NCBI RefSeq assembly: GCF_947499695.1
Contig: NZ_CANMPQ010000001.1
Coordinates: forward strand, 1-64,000
Length of the DNA: 64,000 nucleotides
Reading direction: 5' to 3'
From: an uncultured Allomuricauda sp.
GTDB lineage: Bacteria > Bacteroidota > Bacteroidia > Flavobacteriales > Flavobacteriaceae
Every line of letters begins with the position of its first letter. The stretch's first letter is position 1. Shown one piece after another: positions 54,834 to 63,415 of the stretch. The position numbers and the translations under genes are program-made. Under the pieces are notes generated by a model that made no database searches, had not been told where the DNA came from, and saw only the letters and a program-made list of their open reading frames with translations.

Positions 54834-55782
54834 ATGATCGGTTAACTTTTATTGGGTATAAGATGTAATAAAAAAGTATCAAGAATAAAGATGTTCCTAT
54901 AATGGAAAACGCTAGCCAGTTGGGCATATTGGAGTAGCGAGTGATGAAACCTTCAATAAAACCGGCAATAATAAAAAATGGTATGGTGCTAACCACTACT
55001 TTAAGACCATCTTTCGCGCCTTTCATAAAGGAAACCCTTCGGGAGAATGTCTTTGGAAATAGGATGCTGTTCCCCATAATAAGTCCGGCACAACCTGCTA
55101 TAATTATCACAGATATTTCTATGGTTCCATGCAACCAAATCTGTTTATTGGCCTCAAAAAAAACCCCTTTAGTGTAAAAAAAGGTGATAAATGCACCAAG
55201 CATTACACCATTACTAAACAAAATATAAGCTGTTCCTATGCTGGTAATTACTCCAAAGGCGAAAGCCAAAAAAGCCACACGTATATTATTTATTGTAATT
55301 CCCAAAAAAGTACCTATCTCACTTCCACTTTTATATATGGCCGTGGGTTCACCATTTGCGATGTTGTTCAATGTTTCATTTACATAGGCGTCTCCCAAAA
55401 TTAAACGTACAAATGAAGAATCGTTCAGTGCCGAAATACTGCCTATGGCCGATGCAACCAAAAAAATAAGAAAAGCGATTCCCAATGTGCTATGATATTG
55501 CTTAAAGAATAAAGGAAACTCACGTAGCCAGAAATCAATAATCCTATTTCCCGATTCTTTTTTGTTTTTATAAATTTTTTGATGTGCTTGGGACGCCAAG
55601 GAGTTCAGATACAATAAAGTCTTACTTTGATCGTAATACGTTTGTGCATATGCAAGGTCGTTGGTCAACTGAATATAACCATCCACTAAGCTATCCGGGT
55701 CAGTATTGGAGCCTAAGGAAAGTGCTTTTTCAAAAGCAATCCATTTTTCCTTATTTTGTTTCACAAAGGCGGCCTCGCGCAT
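54814..55782 (-). CDS. SpoIIM-like stage II sporulation protein M domain protein
   Basis: The 322-residue protein has a soluble N-terminal helix bundle (MREAAFVKQNKEKWIAFEKA) and a C-terminal membrane domain with five to six helices including ITINNIRVAFLAFAFGVITS and IWLHGTIEISVIIIAGCAGL, the SpoIIM-like hallmarks. In non-sporulating Bacteroidota it belongs to the envelope/MoxR cluster. Its start is 34 bases from the divergent RDD start. Confidence 0.85.
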   Translation of the reverse strand: MREAAFVKQNKEKWIAFEKALSLGSNTDPDSLVDGYIQLTNDLAYAQTYYDQSKTLLYLNSLASQAHQKIYKNKKESGNRIIDFWLREFPLFFKQYHSTLGIAFLIFLVASAIGSISALNDSSFVRLILGDAYVNETLNNIANGEPTAIYKSGSEIGTFLGITINNIRVAFLAFAFGVITSIGTAYILFSNGVMLGAFITFFYTKGVFFEANKQIWLHGTIEISVIIIAGCAGLIMGNSILFPKTFSRRVSFMKGAKDGLKVVVSTIPFFIIAGFIEGFITRYSNMPNWLAFSIIGTSLFLILFYYILYPIKVNRSYERQIH

Positions 55783-55816
55783 AAATAAGAATTCGTTAAG
55801 CTAAAATTACGGTTAT

Positions 55817-56542
55817 ATGGGTAACCTCCAAATCAATACAACGCAAAATGTCAATCTAGATTATAAAATAGTCAGCATTGGCGAAAGAATCGTTGCATTT
55901 TTAATTGATGGTTTCATTCTTTGGATGTATGCGTTTTTGGTCAATATTATTATTGATGCGATGGGATATATTTATGAAGATACCTGGACTCAAAGAGGAC
56001 TGGCCGCACTTATCTTTTTACCGGCGATGTTTTATTCGCTTTTGATGCATAGCATTTTTAATGGCAGAACAGTGGGAAAAATGTTATTGAAAATGAGAGT
56101 GGTCCGATTGGATGGGACCCCGGTCCATTGGAGCAACTATTTGGTGCGATGGATGTTGCGGTTAGTGGACATTTGGATATTTTTGGGGTCTATTGGAATA
56201 CTGTCCATACTTTTCTCTGAACGAAGACAACGGGTTGGAGATGCTGCGGCCGGAACTGTTGTGATCAGCACAAAGAACAAGACCAAGGTTTCCCACACTA
56301 TCCTGGAAGAAATCAAGGAAGAATATACACCACAGTTTACAAATGTCACACTATTGACAGATAAAGACGTAAGATTGATAAAAGATACTTTTTTGATTGC
56401 ACGAAGAAGCAACGATTTTAAAACCCTTACCGCCCTGCGAAGCAAAGTTGAGGGCTTATTAAGTATAAAATCGGATTTGTATGATGTACAATTTCTAGAT
56501 ACCGTTTTAAAAGATTACAATTATTACACCCAAAAAATGTAA
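55817..56542 (+). CDS. RDD family membrane protein
   Basis: The 241-residue protein has the RDD domain (IGERIVAFLIDGFILWMYAF, IFNGRTVGKMLLKMRVVR, SERRQRVGDAAAGTVV) with three transmembrane helices, followed by a hydrophilic C-terminus of about 90 residues. RDD proteins are often encoded next to SpoIIM genes, as here (divergent). It may work with the SpoIIM/DUF4129 group. The next gene starts two bases after its stop. Confidence 0.88.
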   Translation: MGNLQINTTQNVNLDYKIVSIGERIVAFLIDGFILWMYAFLVNIIIDAMGYIYEDTWTQRGLAALIFLPAMFYSLLMHSIFNGRTVGKMLLKMRVVRLDGTPVHWSNYLVRWMLRLVDIWIFLGSIGILSILFSERRQRVGDAAAGTVVISTKNKTKVSHTILEEIKEEYTPQFTNVTLLTDKDVRLIKDTFLIARRSNDFKTLTALRSKVEGLLSIKSDLYDVQFLDTVLKDYNYYTQKM

Positions 56543-56544
56543 AT

Positions 56545-57156
56545 ATGTTTTATCAGACCATTGACATATTGGGAACCGTTGCATTTGCTCTTTCCGGAGT
56601 GCTTGTAGCCATGGAAAAGCGTTTGGATTTATTTGGGGTATTGATCATTGCTTTTGTAACGGCAATTGGAGGAGGAACCTTACGAGATCTACTTATTGGA
56701 AATACCCCAGTTGTTTGGATGCGTGATTTAACTTATGTTACAACGATTTTTATCACTGTGGTTTTTGGGATTCTTTTTGTCAATCAACTAAGATATTTAA
56801 GAAAATCATTGTTTTTGTTTGACACGATTGGAATCGGGCTGTACACTATGGTTGGCATCGAAAAAGGCATACAAGCAGGTCTTTCGCCAGTTATGTGTGT
56901 GGCATTGGGTACAATGACGGCTAGTTTCGGTGGTGTGCTTAGGGATATTTTGTGTAATGAAATCCCGGTGATTTTTAGAAAGGAAATTTATGCAACCGCC
57001 TGTATCGCGGGAGGCTTTAGTTATTTTCTTTTTGTGAAACTGCCCATGCCAGAAGACTACGCCTATATGGCCGCTATAATTTTGGTAATTTCACTACGTA
57101 TTTTGGCTGTGAAGTTGGACATCCGCCTTCCCAATATTTATAAGAAGAAAGCTTAG
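56545..57156 (+). CDS. TRIC/UPF0126-type cation channel protein
   Basis: The 203-residue protein has seven transmembrane segments in two repeats, with the family motifs GGGTLRDLLIGNTPVVW and GGVLRDILCNEIPVIF. These match the bacterial TRIC-related/YicG channel family, which can conduct cations or glycine-like solutes. The stop is directly adjacent to the convergent PPIase stop (no spacing). Confidence 0.9.
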   Translation: MFYQTIDILGTVAFALSGVLVAMEKRLDLFGVLIIAFVTAIGGGTLRDLLIGNTPVVWMRDLTYVTTIFITVVFGILFVNQLRYLRKSLFLFDTIGIGLYTMVGIEKGIQAGLSPVMCVALGTMTASFGGVLRDILCNEIPVIFRKEIYATACIAGGFSYFLFVKLPMPEDYAYMAAIILVISLRILAVKLDIRLPNIYKKKA

Positions 57157-57870
57157 TTAGAGTACCTCTGCTTTCAAAATATATACATTTTGCCATGGCC
57201 AATCTCCGTCGCCTACTGGGACGTTGTTTATGGCATCTACCACATCCATCCCTTCAATGACCCTTCCGAATGGAGTGTAAGAACCATCTAAATGATAAGA
57301 GCCAGGTTTAGTAACCACAATAAAGAACTCATAAGGAGAGGCTAGTTTGTGGGGGTTGTTGCGTTCACTGCTAGGCATAGAAATGGTGCCTCTATGGTGC
57401 TTGTGTCCTTTTTTCGCATCAGGGGGAAGTAGATATCGACCAATCAACCTTCTTTTTTTAGAAGTTTCTTTATCATCAGAATTTCCACCTTGGATGATAA
57501 AATTCTTTACTACTCTATGGAATTGCGTATTGTCAAAATACCCTTTACGCGTTAAATAAATAAAATTGGCTTTATGGTAGGGTACATTGCCGTACAACTC
57601 AACAGTAAAAGTTCCCATACTGGTGGTTAATCGTACCTTGTTTTCTTTCACCTCTTTGGCGTAGTTAAAAAAGAAATCAATGGCATTTTCTTCATTAAGT
57701 ACAAAAACCTCCTCTTTTTGCTCCTCAACAATTTCTTTTTTCTCCGGAATTGAATCTGTCTGAACAACAGAATCTTCAACTTTCGGATTGCTCTTTTTGG
57801 GTGATTCTGCACAAGAGACCAGAAAAAATAATAGTATACTTGTAGTTAAAGTAGCTTGTTTTAAAAACAT
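57157..57870 (-). CDS. Cyclophilin-type peptidylprolyl isomerase lipoprotein
   Basis: The 237-residue product has a lipoprotein signal (lipobox LVSC, then AESP), a charged linker, and a cyclophilin domain from residue about 75: VRLTTSMGTFTVELYGNVP, FHRVVKNFIIQGGNSDD with the catalytic arginine, and the YHLDGSYTPFGRVIEGMDVV signature. It helps proline isomerisation in the envelope. The ATG (revcomp of 57868-57870) overlaps the divergent Nudix ATG by two bases. Confidence 0.92.
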   Translation of the reverse strand: MFLKQATLTTSILLFFLVSCAESPKKSNPKVEDSVVQTDSIPEKKEIVEEQKEEVFVLNEENAIDFFFNYAKEVKENKVRLTTSMGTFTVELYGNVPYHKANFIYLTRKGYFDNTQFHRVVKNFIIQGGNSDDKETSKKRRLIGRYLLPPDAKKGHKHHRGTISMPSSERNNPHKLASPYEFFIVVTKPGSYHLDGSYTPFGRVIEGMDVVDAINNVPVGDGDWPWQNVYILKAEVL

Positions 57871-58510
57871 GGATTTTAAGGAATTTTACCAACAGGTTTT
57901 AAAAATAAAAAATCTACCACTACCCGGAGAAGATTCACATCATAAAATGTCACCCGCAATGCGTGTGCAATGGTTGAAATCCAACGAGATTCAGAAAATG
58001 AACCCGAAAAGGGCAGGAGTAATGGCTCTTTTTTACCCGGATATGGATTTTAACACGAAGCTACTTCTGATTCTCAGAAAGACTTATAATGGGGTACATT
58101 CCAATCAAATTGGATTCCCGGGCGGAAAGGTTGAGCCGAAGGATAATGGATTGTTGGAAACTGCATTACGTGAAACACATGAAGAAGTGGGCGTTGCTCC
58201 AGATGCTGTTGAGGTTTTAAAGGAGTTGAGTGAGGTTTACATTCCTCCGAGCAATTTTATGGTTAGTCCCTTTATTGGCATCTATCAACAGCCAAAACCT
58301 TTTTTGATTCAGGAGACTGAGGTGGAGGCCTTGGTTGAGGTGTTTTTGAAGGATTTTTTGGACAAGTCGAATCACATCGAAGAAAACCTTACAACTTCCT
58401 ACGCTAAAAATATTAATGTACCGGCCTATAAATTAAATGGTTATACAGTTTGGGGAGCAACTGCAATGATGTTGAGTGAAATCAAAGAACTATTGGAACA
58501 GGTGCTTTAG
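57869..58510 (+). CDS. CoA pyrophosphatase-type Nudix hydrolase
   Basis: The 213-residue protein has the Nudix box GFPGGKVEPKDNGLLETALRETHEEVGV (Glu-rich, about residues 87-114 overall, quoted in parts: GGKVEPKDNGLLETALRETH and EEVG). The N-terminus and the LxPAxR-like MSPAMR segment match CoA/NUDT7-like pyrophosphatases. ATG 57869 is preferred over an upstream frame that runs into the PPIase gene. The start codons of both genes overlap by two bases, so their promoters must lie inside each other's coding sequence. Confidence 0.88.
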   Translation: MDFKEFYQQVLKIKNLPLPGEDSHHKMSPAMRVQWLKSNEIQKMNPKRAGVMALFYPDMDFNTKLLLILRKTYNGVHSNQIGFPGGKVEPKDNGLLETALRETHEEVGVAPDAVEVLKELSEVYIPPSNFMVSPFIGIYQQPKPFLIQETEVEALVEVFLKDFLDKSNHIEENLTTSYAKNINVPAYKLNGYTVWGATAMMLSEIKELLEQVL

Positions 58511-58546
58511 CTGCTATTTTGTAAATTAGCCCGCAAGGCATACTAT

Positions 58547-59359
58547 ATGGGGCTGTTTAAGAAAAATCCTTTCGGACATATTTTGTTTTTAAAACGATGG
58601 TTAATTCGCGTTGCGGGTTCTATCACGCATCAGCGTTACAAAGGTTTTAATAAGTTGGAAATCGAAGGATCTCAGATTATTCGGGATTTACCGGATGCCA
58701 ATGTCCTTTTTGTAAGCAATCACCAGACATATTTTGCAGATGTTGTTGCCATGTTCCATGTATTCAATGCCAGTTTGAAAGGAAGGGATGATAATATTAG
58801 AAACTTGGGTTATTTATGGAATCCCAAACTGAATATTTATTATGTGGCTGCCAAGGAGACCATGAAGCAAAGTGTCTTGGCAAAAATATTGGCCTATGCA
58901 GGCTCCATTAGCATAGAAAGAACTTGGCGTGCAGATGGGCAGGATGTAAATAGACAAGTAAAGTTCAGTGATATAAGTAACATCGCAAAAGCCTTGGATG
59001 ATGGTTGGGTAATTACCTTTCCACAGGGAACCACAACTCCATGGAAACCTTTACGTAAAGGGACTGCGCATATTATCAAAAGGTATAAACCAGTGGTTGT
59101 TCCGGTGGTTATTGATGGTTTTAGACGCTCTTTTGATAAAAAAGGACTACGCGTCAAAAAGAAAGGGATATTGCAATCCATGCATATCAAGCAGCCTTTG
59201 GAAATAGATTACGATAACGAATCCATCGATTCTATCTTGGAAAAATTGGAATATGCGATTGAACAACATCCTTCTTTTTTAAAGGTAATCCCAAAAGAAG
59301 AATTGGCAGCTTACGAAGCCGAACATCAGAAAAGAAGATATAGTTACAAAGGAGACTAA
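58547..59359 (+). CDS. 1-acyl-glycerol-3-phosphate acyltransferase-like protein
   Basis: The 270-residue enzyme has the PlsC acyltransferase motifs SNHQTYFADV (HxxxxD, about residue 57) and TFPQGTTTPWKPL (motif III), and the arginine-rich RKGTAHI. It probably acylates lysophosphatidic acid or a related lipid at the inner membrane; which lipid is not decided. The stop overlaps the convergent minus-strand gene stop by 3 bases. Confidence 0.88.
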   Translation: MGLFKKNPFGHILFLKRWLIRVAGSITHQRYKGFNKLEIEGSQIIRDLPDANVLFVSNHQTYFADVVAMFHVFNASLKGRDDNIRNLGYLWNPKLNIYYVAAKETMKQSVLAKILAYAGSISIERTWRADGQDVNRQVKFSDISNIAKALDDGWVITFPQGTTTPWKPLRKGTAHIIKRYKPVVVPVVIDGFRRSFDKKGLRVKKKGILQSMHIKQPLEIDYDNESIDSILEKLEYAIEQHPSFLKVIPKEELAAYEAEHQKRRYSYKGD

Positions 59360-60000
59360 ACCTCCAGTTTCTTTAGATCATTATAATTCTCTTTGAGCTT
59401 TTTAAGAAGTATTCCATAAAGCAATTTGTAAAAAAGCCAAATCAACAGGAGTAGCACCGCTATAAAGACCATAGAAATTATAGAGACCATTATCCAAAAA
59501 GTTATTTCATTTACATCTTGTAGCGCTGATTCAATTATTTTCTTTCCTTCGGGACCATATACAAGCACCCCATAAATGCTTATTAACATGGTGATGGTGA
59601 AAATTATAAGGTTAAACCAAACGTAGTGAGTAACGGTTTTTTTGACTTTAAGGATAGCACCCATCAACTTTTTGGAAGAATCAGTAAAAGAGATTTTTCT
59701 ATAGTTCTTATAAAAACTAAAAATGAAGTAGAGAATTACACCATAATTGACAATGTTCAATACCATCATCACATTGTAAATGTGCATTGCCTTAAGTTCT
59801 TGCATGGAATTTGGGTCGCTAAAAACAATGTTTATCCCTGCCCAGAAAACAAATTCAATAATACTGATATAAAATATCCATTTGACTATGGAAGATGATT
59901 TTTTCCAAATCATCTTATATATTTCATCGTAGGACAGTTTAGGAAGGTGTTCACCCTTTTTCTGCCAGTCCTTTTTCAAGAGTTCCAGTTCATCCACCAT
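59356..60000 (-). CDS. Membrane protein co-transcribed with an ECF sigma factor
   Basis: The 214-residue protein has four transmembrane helices (about residues 38-60, 74-96, 120-142 and 175-200), an acidic N-terminal cytoplasmic segment (MVDELELLKKDWQKKGEHLP) and a basic C-terminal tail. It follows the ECF sigma gene by 2 bases on the minus strand and may be its membrane regulator, as in the 9969/10510 pair. No zinc anti-sigma motif was seen. Function not known. Confidence 0.72.
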   Translation of the reverse strand: MVDELELLKKDWQKKGEHLPKLSYDEIYKMIWKKSSSIVKWIFYISIIEFVFWAGINIVFSDPNSMQELKAMHIYNVMMVLNIVNYGVILYFIFSFYKNYRKISFTDSSKKLMGAILKVKKTVTHYVWFNLIIFTITMLISIYGVLVYGPEGKKIIESALQDVNEITFWIMVSIISMVFIAVLLLLIWLFYKLLYGILLKKLKENYNDLKKLEV

Positions 60001-60002
60001 GC

Positions 60003-60497
60003 TTAAGGATTTAATATGGTTCTTAATTTATTTTTTACTCTATTCATTTTCACTCGAGCATTTACCTCGGTTATACCCAAGGTTTCTGATATTTCAGAGT
60101 AATCTTTATTCTCTAAATACAAAAAGACCAAGGCCTTATCAATATCGCCCAATTGCTTTATAGCATTGTACATGAGCTTCAATTGCTTTTCTTCGGTATC
60201 ATCGTATTCGTCGGTCTTAATCTTAAAAATTACCGAATCATAGTCTTGTGTCTGCACCCTTTTCTTGGATTTTCGGTATAGGGTGATAGCCGTGTTTAGG
60301 GCTACCCTGTACATCCAGGTACTGAACTTGGCATCTCCTCGAAACTTCGGATACGCTTTCCACAATTGTATAGTAATCTCCTGAAACAAATCGTTGTGTG
60401 CATCCCGATTATTGGTATACAGACTGCATACTTTATGAACAATATTCTGATTGCTCTCAAGCTCCGTCACAAAACGATGTTCAAGTTCTTTATTCAC
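60003..60497 (-). CDS. ECF-family RNA polymerase sigma factor
   Basis: The 164-residue protein has region 2 (NRDAHNDLFQEITIQLWKAY, FRGDAKFSTWMYRVALNTAI) and region 4 with HTH (YSEISETLGITEVNARVKMN). The start is a GTG at 60497 with no upstream ATG in frame. The partner membrane gene lies downstream with a 2-base gap. Regulon unknown. Confidence 0.9.
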   Translation of the reverse strand: MNKELEHRFVTELESNQNIVHKVCSLYTNNRDAHNDLFQEITIQLWKAYPKFRGDAKFSTWMYRVALNTAITLYRKSKKRVQTQDYDSVIFKIKTDEYDDTEEKQLKLMYNAIKQLGDIDKALVFLYLENKDYSEISETLGITEVNARVKMNRVKNKLRTILNP

Positions 60498-60566
60498 TAT
60501 GGTTGGTAAGTTTGCTGTATAGGTATTAAGAAATTGACTTTTGTTACAGCATTTTTGGCAATACTT

Positions 60567-61994
60567 TTATTTTCTATAGTCCAAAGCAGGAGGCCTGTCC
60601 CCAAGAAGAGGAATGTATTTAAAATCTTTTCCCCTGCGTTTTTCAAGCTCCAACTTAGCTTCTTCCACTATTTTAGGATTCTTAAATATGTTCATAGCAG
60701 TAAGGGTTATTGCCTTTGCCGCGACCATCATGCCTTTTGTGCCAATGGAAGTTCCTCCAGCGGCAACGGCCTGCCAGCTATGAGCGGGTGTTCCTGGAAC
60801 CCAAGTTGCCGCACTCAAGCCGACCGTGGGTACTGCAAAACTTACATCCCCAACATCTGTGGAACCATAGGCTCTGGCGGTTTCTTTATAAGGTTGAATA
60901 CCTGTGGCTTTTTCAATAGCCAACTTATCATAACCAAAACTTGTGGAAATTTTTTCTGCAAAAGCTTTTTCTTCATCCGAATATGTTATACCGCCTACTT
61001 TCGATAGATTGTCATGCATTAATTTTTGAAGCACCAAGTTGGGTAGAAGCTCATGTGTTCCACCGATCATTTCGTAATCCATAGTGGTCCCGGTTCCCAA
61101 AGCGGCGCCTTCCGCAGCTTTTACCATACGGTCAAAAATATCAATGACCACATCTCTTTGATTGTGTCGGGCATAATAATATACTTCGGCAAAGTTGGGG
61201 ACAACGTTGGGGGCTTTTCCTCCATCAGTGATAACGTAATGGATTCTAGCCTCTTGCGGAATATGCTCTCGCATCATGTTTATCATGGCATTCATGGCCT
61301 CTACACCATCTAAAGCGGAACGTCCCATTTGTGGTGCTCCTGCAGCGTGGGCTGATGTCCCATAAAATCGAAACTTCGCTGATTTATTGGCCAAAGCCGC
61401 GCCGGCACTGGCTGCGTTTTGCGACCCAGGGTGCCAATGTAGTGCAATATCAACGTCGTTAAAAAGTCCTTCCCGGACCATATAAACCTTCCCTGACCCT
61501 CCTTCTTCCGCAGGACATCCATAGAATCTGATTGTGCCTTGGATTTTATTGGTAGCCATCCAATCCTTAACTGCAATGGCCGAAGCCGTAGAAGCAGTCC
61601 CAAAAAGATGGTGTCCACATGCATGCCCCGCAGCTTTACCCGCTGATTTTTTTTCAGCCACCGCCTGTTGTGACAAACCTGGTAAAGCATCGTATTCTCC
61701 CAAGATGGCAATTACAGGAGACCCCGAGCCATATTCTGCTATAAAAGCGGTTGGAATCCCGGCAACTCCCTTTTTAATGGAAAATCCGGCATCTGAAAGC
61801 GTTTCTTGTAAAAGCGCTGAACTTTTTTCTTCCAAATAACCCATTTCGGCAAGGTTCCAAATCTGATGTGCAATGTCTCCGTATTGCTCTGTTTTGGAAC
61901 TTAAGTTAGCAAGCACAGCTTTCTCATCTTTTTGAGAAAAACCCATTAGGGGAGATAGTACGATAATCCAAATAAAAAGGTGTGTGAGTCTCAT
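60567..61994 (-). CDS. Exported M20-family amidohydrolase (AbgB-like)
   Basis: The 475-residue product has a signal peptide (MRLTHLFIWIIVLSPLMGFS) and the M20 peptidase/AbgB fold: FIAEYGSGSPVIAILGEYDA, metal-site AAGHACGHHLFGTAS, HWHPGSQ and the dimerisation domain. AbgB-type enzymes cut p-aminobenzoyl-glutamate or similar amides; the exact substrate is unknown. It stands alone with its own 98-bp upstream gap to the divergent NADH dehydrogenase gene. Confidence 0.88.
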   Translation of the reverse strand: MRLTHLFIWIIVLSPLMGFSQKDEKAVLANLSSKTEQYGDIAHQIWNLAEMGYLEEKSSALLQETLSDAGFSIKKGVAGIPTAFIAEYGSGSPVIAILGEYDALPGLSQQAVAEKKSAGKAAGHACGHHLFGTASTASAIAVKDWMATNKIQGTIRFYGCPAEEGGSGKVYMVREGLFNDVDIALHWHPGSQNAASAGAALANKSAKFRFYGTSAHAAGAPQMGRSALDGVEAMNAMINMMREHIPQEARIHYVITDGGKAPNVVPNFAEVYYYARHNQRDVVIDIFDRMVKAAEGAALGTGTTMDYEMIGGTHELLPNLVLQKLMHDNLSKVGGITYSDEEKAFAEKISTSFGYDKLAIEKATGIQPYKETARAYGSTDVGDVSFAVPTVGLSAATWVPGTPAHSWQAVAAGGTSIGTKGMMVAAKAITLTAMNIFKNPKIVEEAKLELEKRRGKDFKYIPLLGDRPPALDYRK

Positions 61995-62070
61995 TTCAGT
62001 TTGTTTTGTTAGTCAGGTTAAATATACTAAAAAAGGAGGCCTAAAGTCCTTTTTCCAGCATGGGAATGCG

Positions 62071-62078
62071 TAAATTTG
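62071..62078 (+). promoter_or_regulatory. Promoter -7 box of the NADH dehydrogenase gene
   Basis: TAAATTTG is an exact TAnnTTTG match, ending 14 bases before ATG 62093, and it decides between the frame starts: an ATG at 62060 lies upstream of it. Confidence 0.55.
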
Positions 62079-62092
62079 TATACATGTCGAGC

Positions 62093-63400
62093 ATGAATAT
62101 TCCACAATCAAGTCTTCCCCGAATCGTCATCGTTGGCGGTGGTTTTGGAGGCATAGCATTAGCTAAAAAATTGTCCAAAAAAGAAATTCAGGTAGTTCTT
62201 CTGGACAAACATAACTACCATACCTTTCAACCCTTATTGTATCAAGTTTCCACTGGTGGATTGGAGCCGGATTCCATAGCGTATCCGATTCGTAAAGTAC
62301 TACAGGGTTACCCAAATTTTTACTTTCGGTTGGCAGAAGTACTTCAGGTGGATACTGAAAATAGACGGTTGACAACCAATATTGGGGATATTGGCTTTGA
62401 TTATTTGGTAATCGCAACGGGTTCAAAAACAAATTTTTTCGGAAATAAGAATATCGAAGAAAAAGGAATGGCCATGAAAACCATTCCACAGTCCCTGAAC
62501 CTTAGGAGCTTGATTCTCCAGAATTTTGAACAAGCCTTATTGACTGATGACCTTCATGAAAGAGATGCCCTAATGAATTTTGTAATTGTAGGAGGAGGGC
62601 CTACCGGAGTTGAATTGGCAGGTGCATTGGCTGAAATAAAGAAAGGAATTTTACCCAAGGACTACCCCGACTTGGATACACGAAGAGCGCAAATCAATTT
62701 GGTACAAGGAAGTGATAGAATTCTTCCGGCGATGAGCGAGATTGCCTCGAGTAAGGCAGAGCGGTTTTTAGAAAAGTTGGGCGTGCATGTTTGGAAAGAT
62801 ATTAGAGTTATGGATTATGATGGAAAACATGTAACCACTGATGGGGATATCTCTTTTGAGTCTGCCACTTTGGTATGGGCAGCTGGTGTTCAAGCGGTCT
62901 GTCTGGATGGGTTGAACGCCAAAGAAATACTTTGCAGAGGGAATCGATTGAAGGTAAATCAATTTAACCAAGTTGATGGATTTAAGGAGATTTTTGCAGT
63001 AGGCGATGTTGCACAAATGGAAACTGAAGTCTTCCCGCATGGACATCCCATGATGGCACAGCCCGCTATTCAGCAAGGTGAGAATTTAGGAGAAAATCTA
63101 ATCCGATTGATAGAGGATAAACCTTTAAAACCTTTTAAATACCATGACAAAGGGAGCATGGCAACTGTCGGTAGAAACAAAGCCGTCTGTGACTTACCAA
63201 GGTTCAAGTTTCAAGGAGTTTTTGCATGGTTTGTTTGGATGTTTGTCCATCTGTACTTTTTAATTGGTTTTAGAAATCGGGTAGTGGTTTTTATCAATTG
63301 GGTTTACAATTATATCCGATTTGACCGGGAGGCGAGACTCATTATCAGACCGTATAAAAGGAATACTAGCGTTTCCAAAGAAACAGAAACTGTTGTCTAA
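62093..63400 (+). CDS. ndh: Type II NADH dehydrogenase (NDH-2)
   Basis: The 435-residue FAD enzyme oxidises NADH and reduces quinone at the inner membrane without pumping protons. It has the FAD-binding motif IVIVGGGFGGIALAKKL (residues 12-28), the NAD-binding motif VIVGGGPTGVELAGALAE, the FAD-contact VGDVAQME, and a C-terminal amphipathic membrane anchor (FVWMFVHLYFLIGF). ATG 62093 is chosen because the -7 box lies just upstream; ATG 62084 is possible. Confidence 0.92.
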   Translation: MNIPQSSLPRIVIVGGGFGGIALAKKLSKKEIQVVLLDKHNYHTFQPLLYQVSTGGLEPDSIAYPIRKVLQGYPNFYFRLAEVLQVDTENRRLTTNIGDIGFDYLVIATGSKTNFFGNKNIEEKGMAMKTIPQSLNLRSLILQNFEQALLTDDLHERDALMNFVIVGGGPTGVELAGALAEIKKGILPKDYPDLDTRRAQINLVQGSDRILPAMSEIASSKAERFLEKLGVHVWKDIRVMDYDGKHVTTDGDISFESATLVWAAGVQAVCLDGLNAKEILCRGNRLKVNQFNQVDGFKEIFAVGDVAQMETEVFPHGHPMMAQPAIQQGENLGENLIRLIEDKPLKPFKYHDKGSMATVGRNKAVCDLPRFKFQGVFAWFVWMFVHLYFLIGFRNRVVVFINWVYNYIRFDREARLIIRPYKRNTSVSKETETVV

Positions 63401-63415
63401 ACAATCGGGATATAT

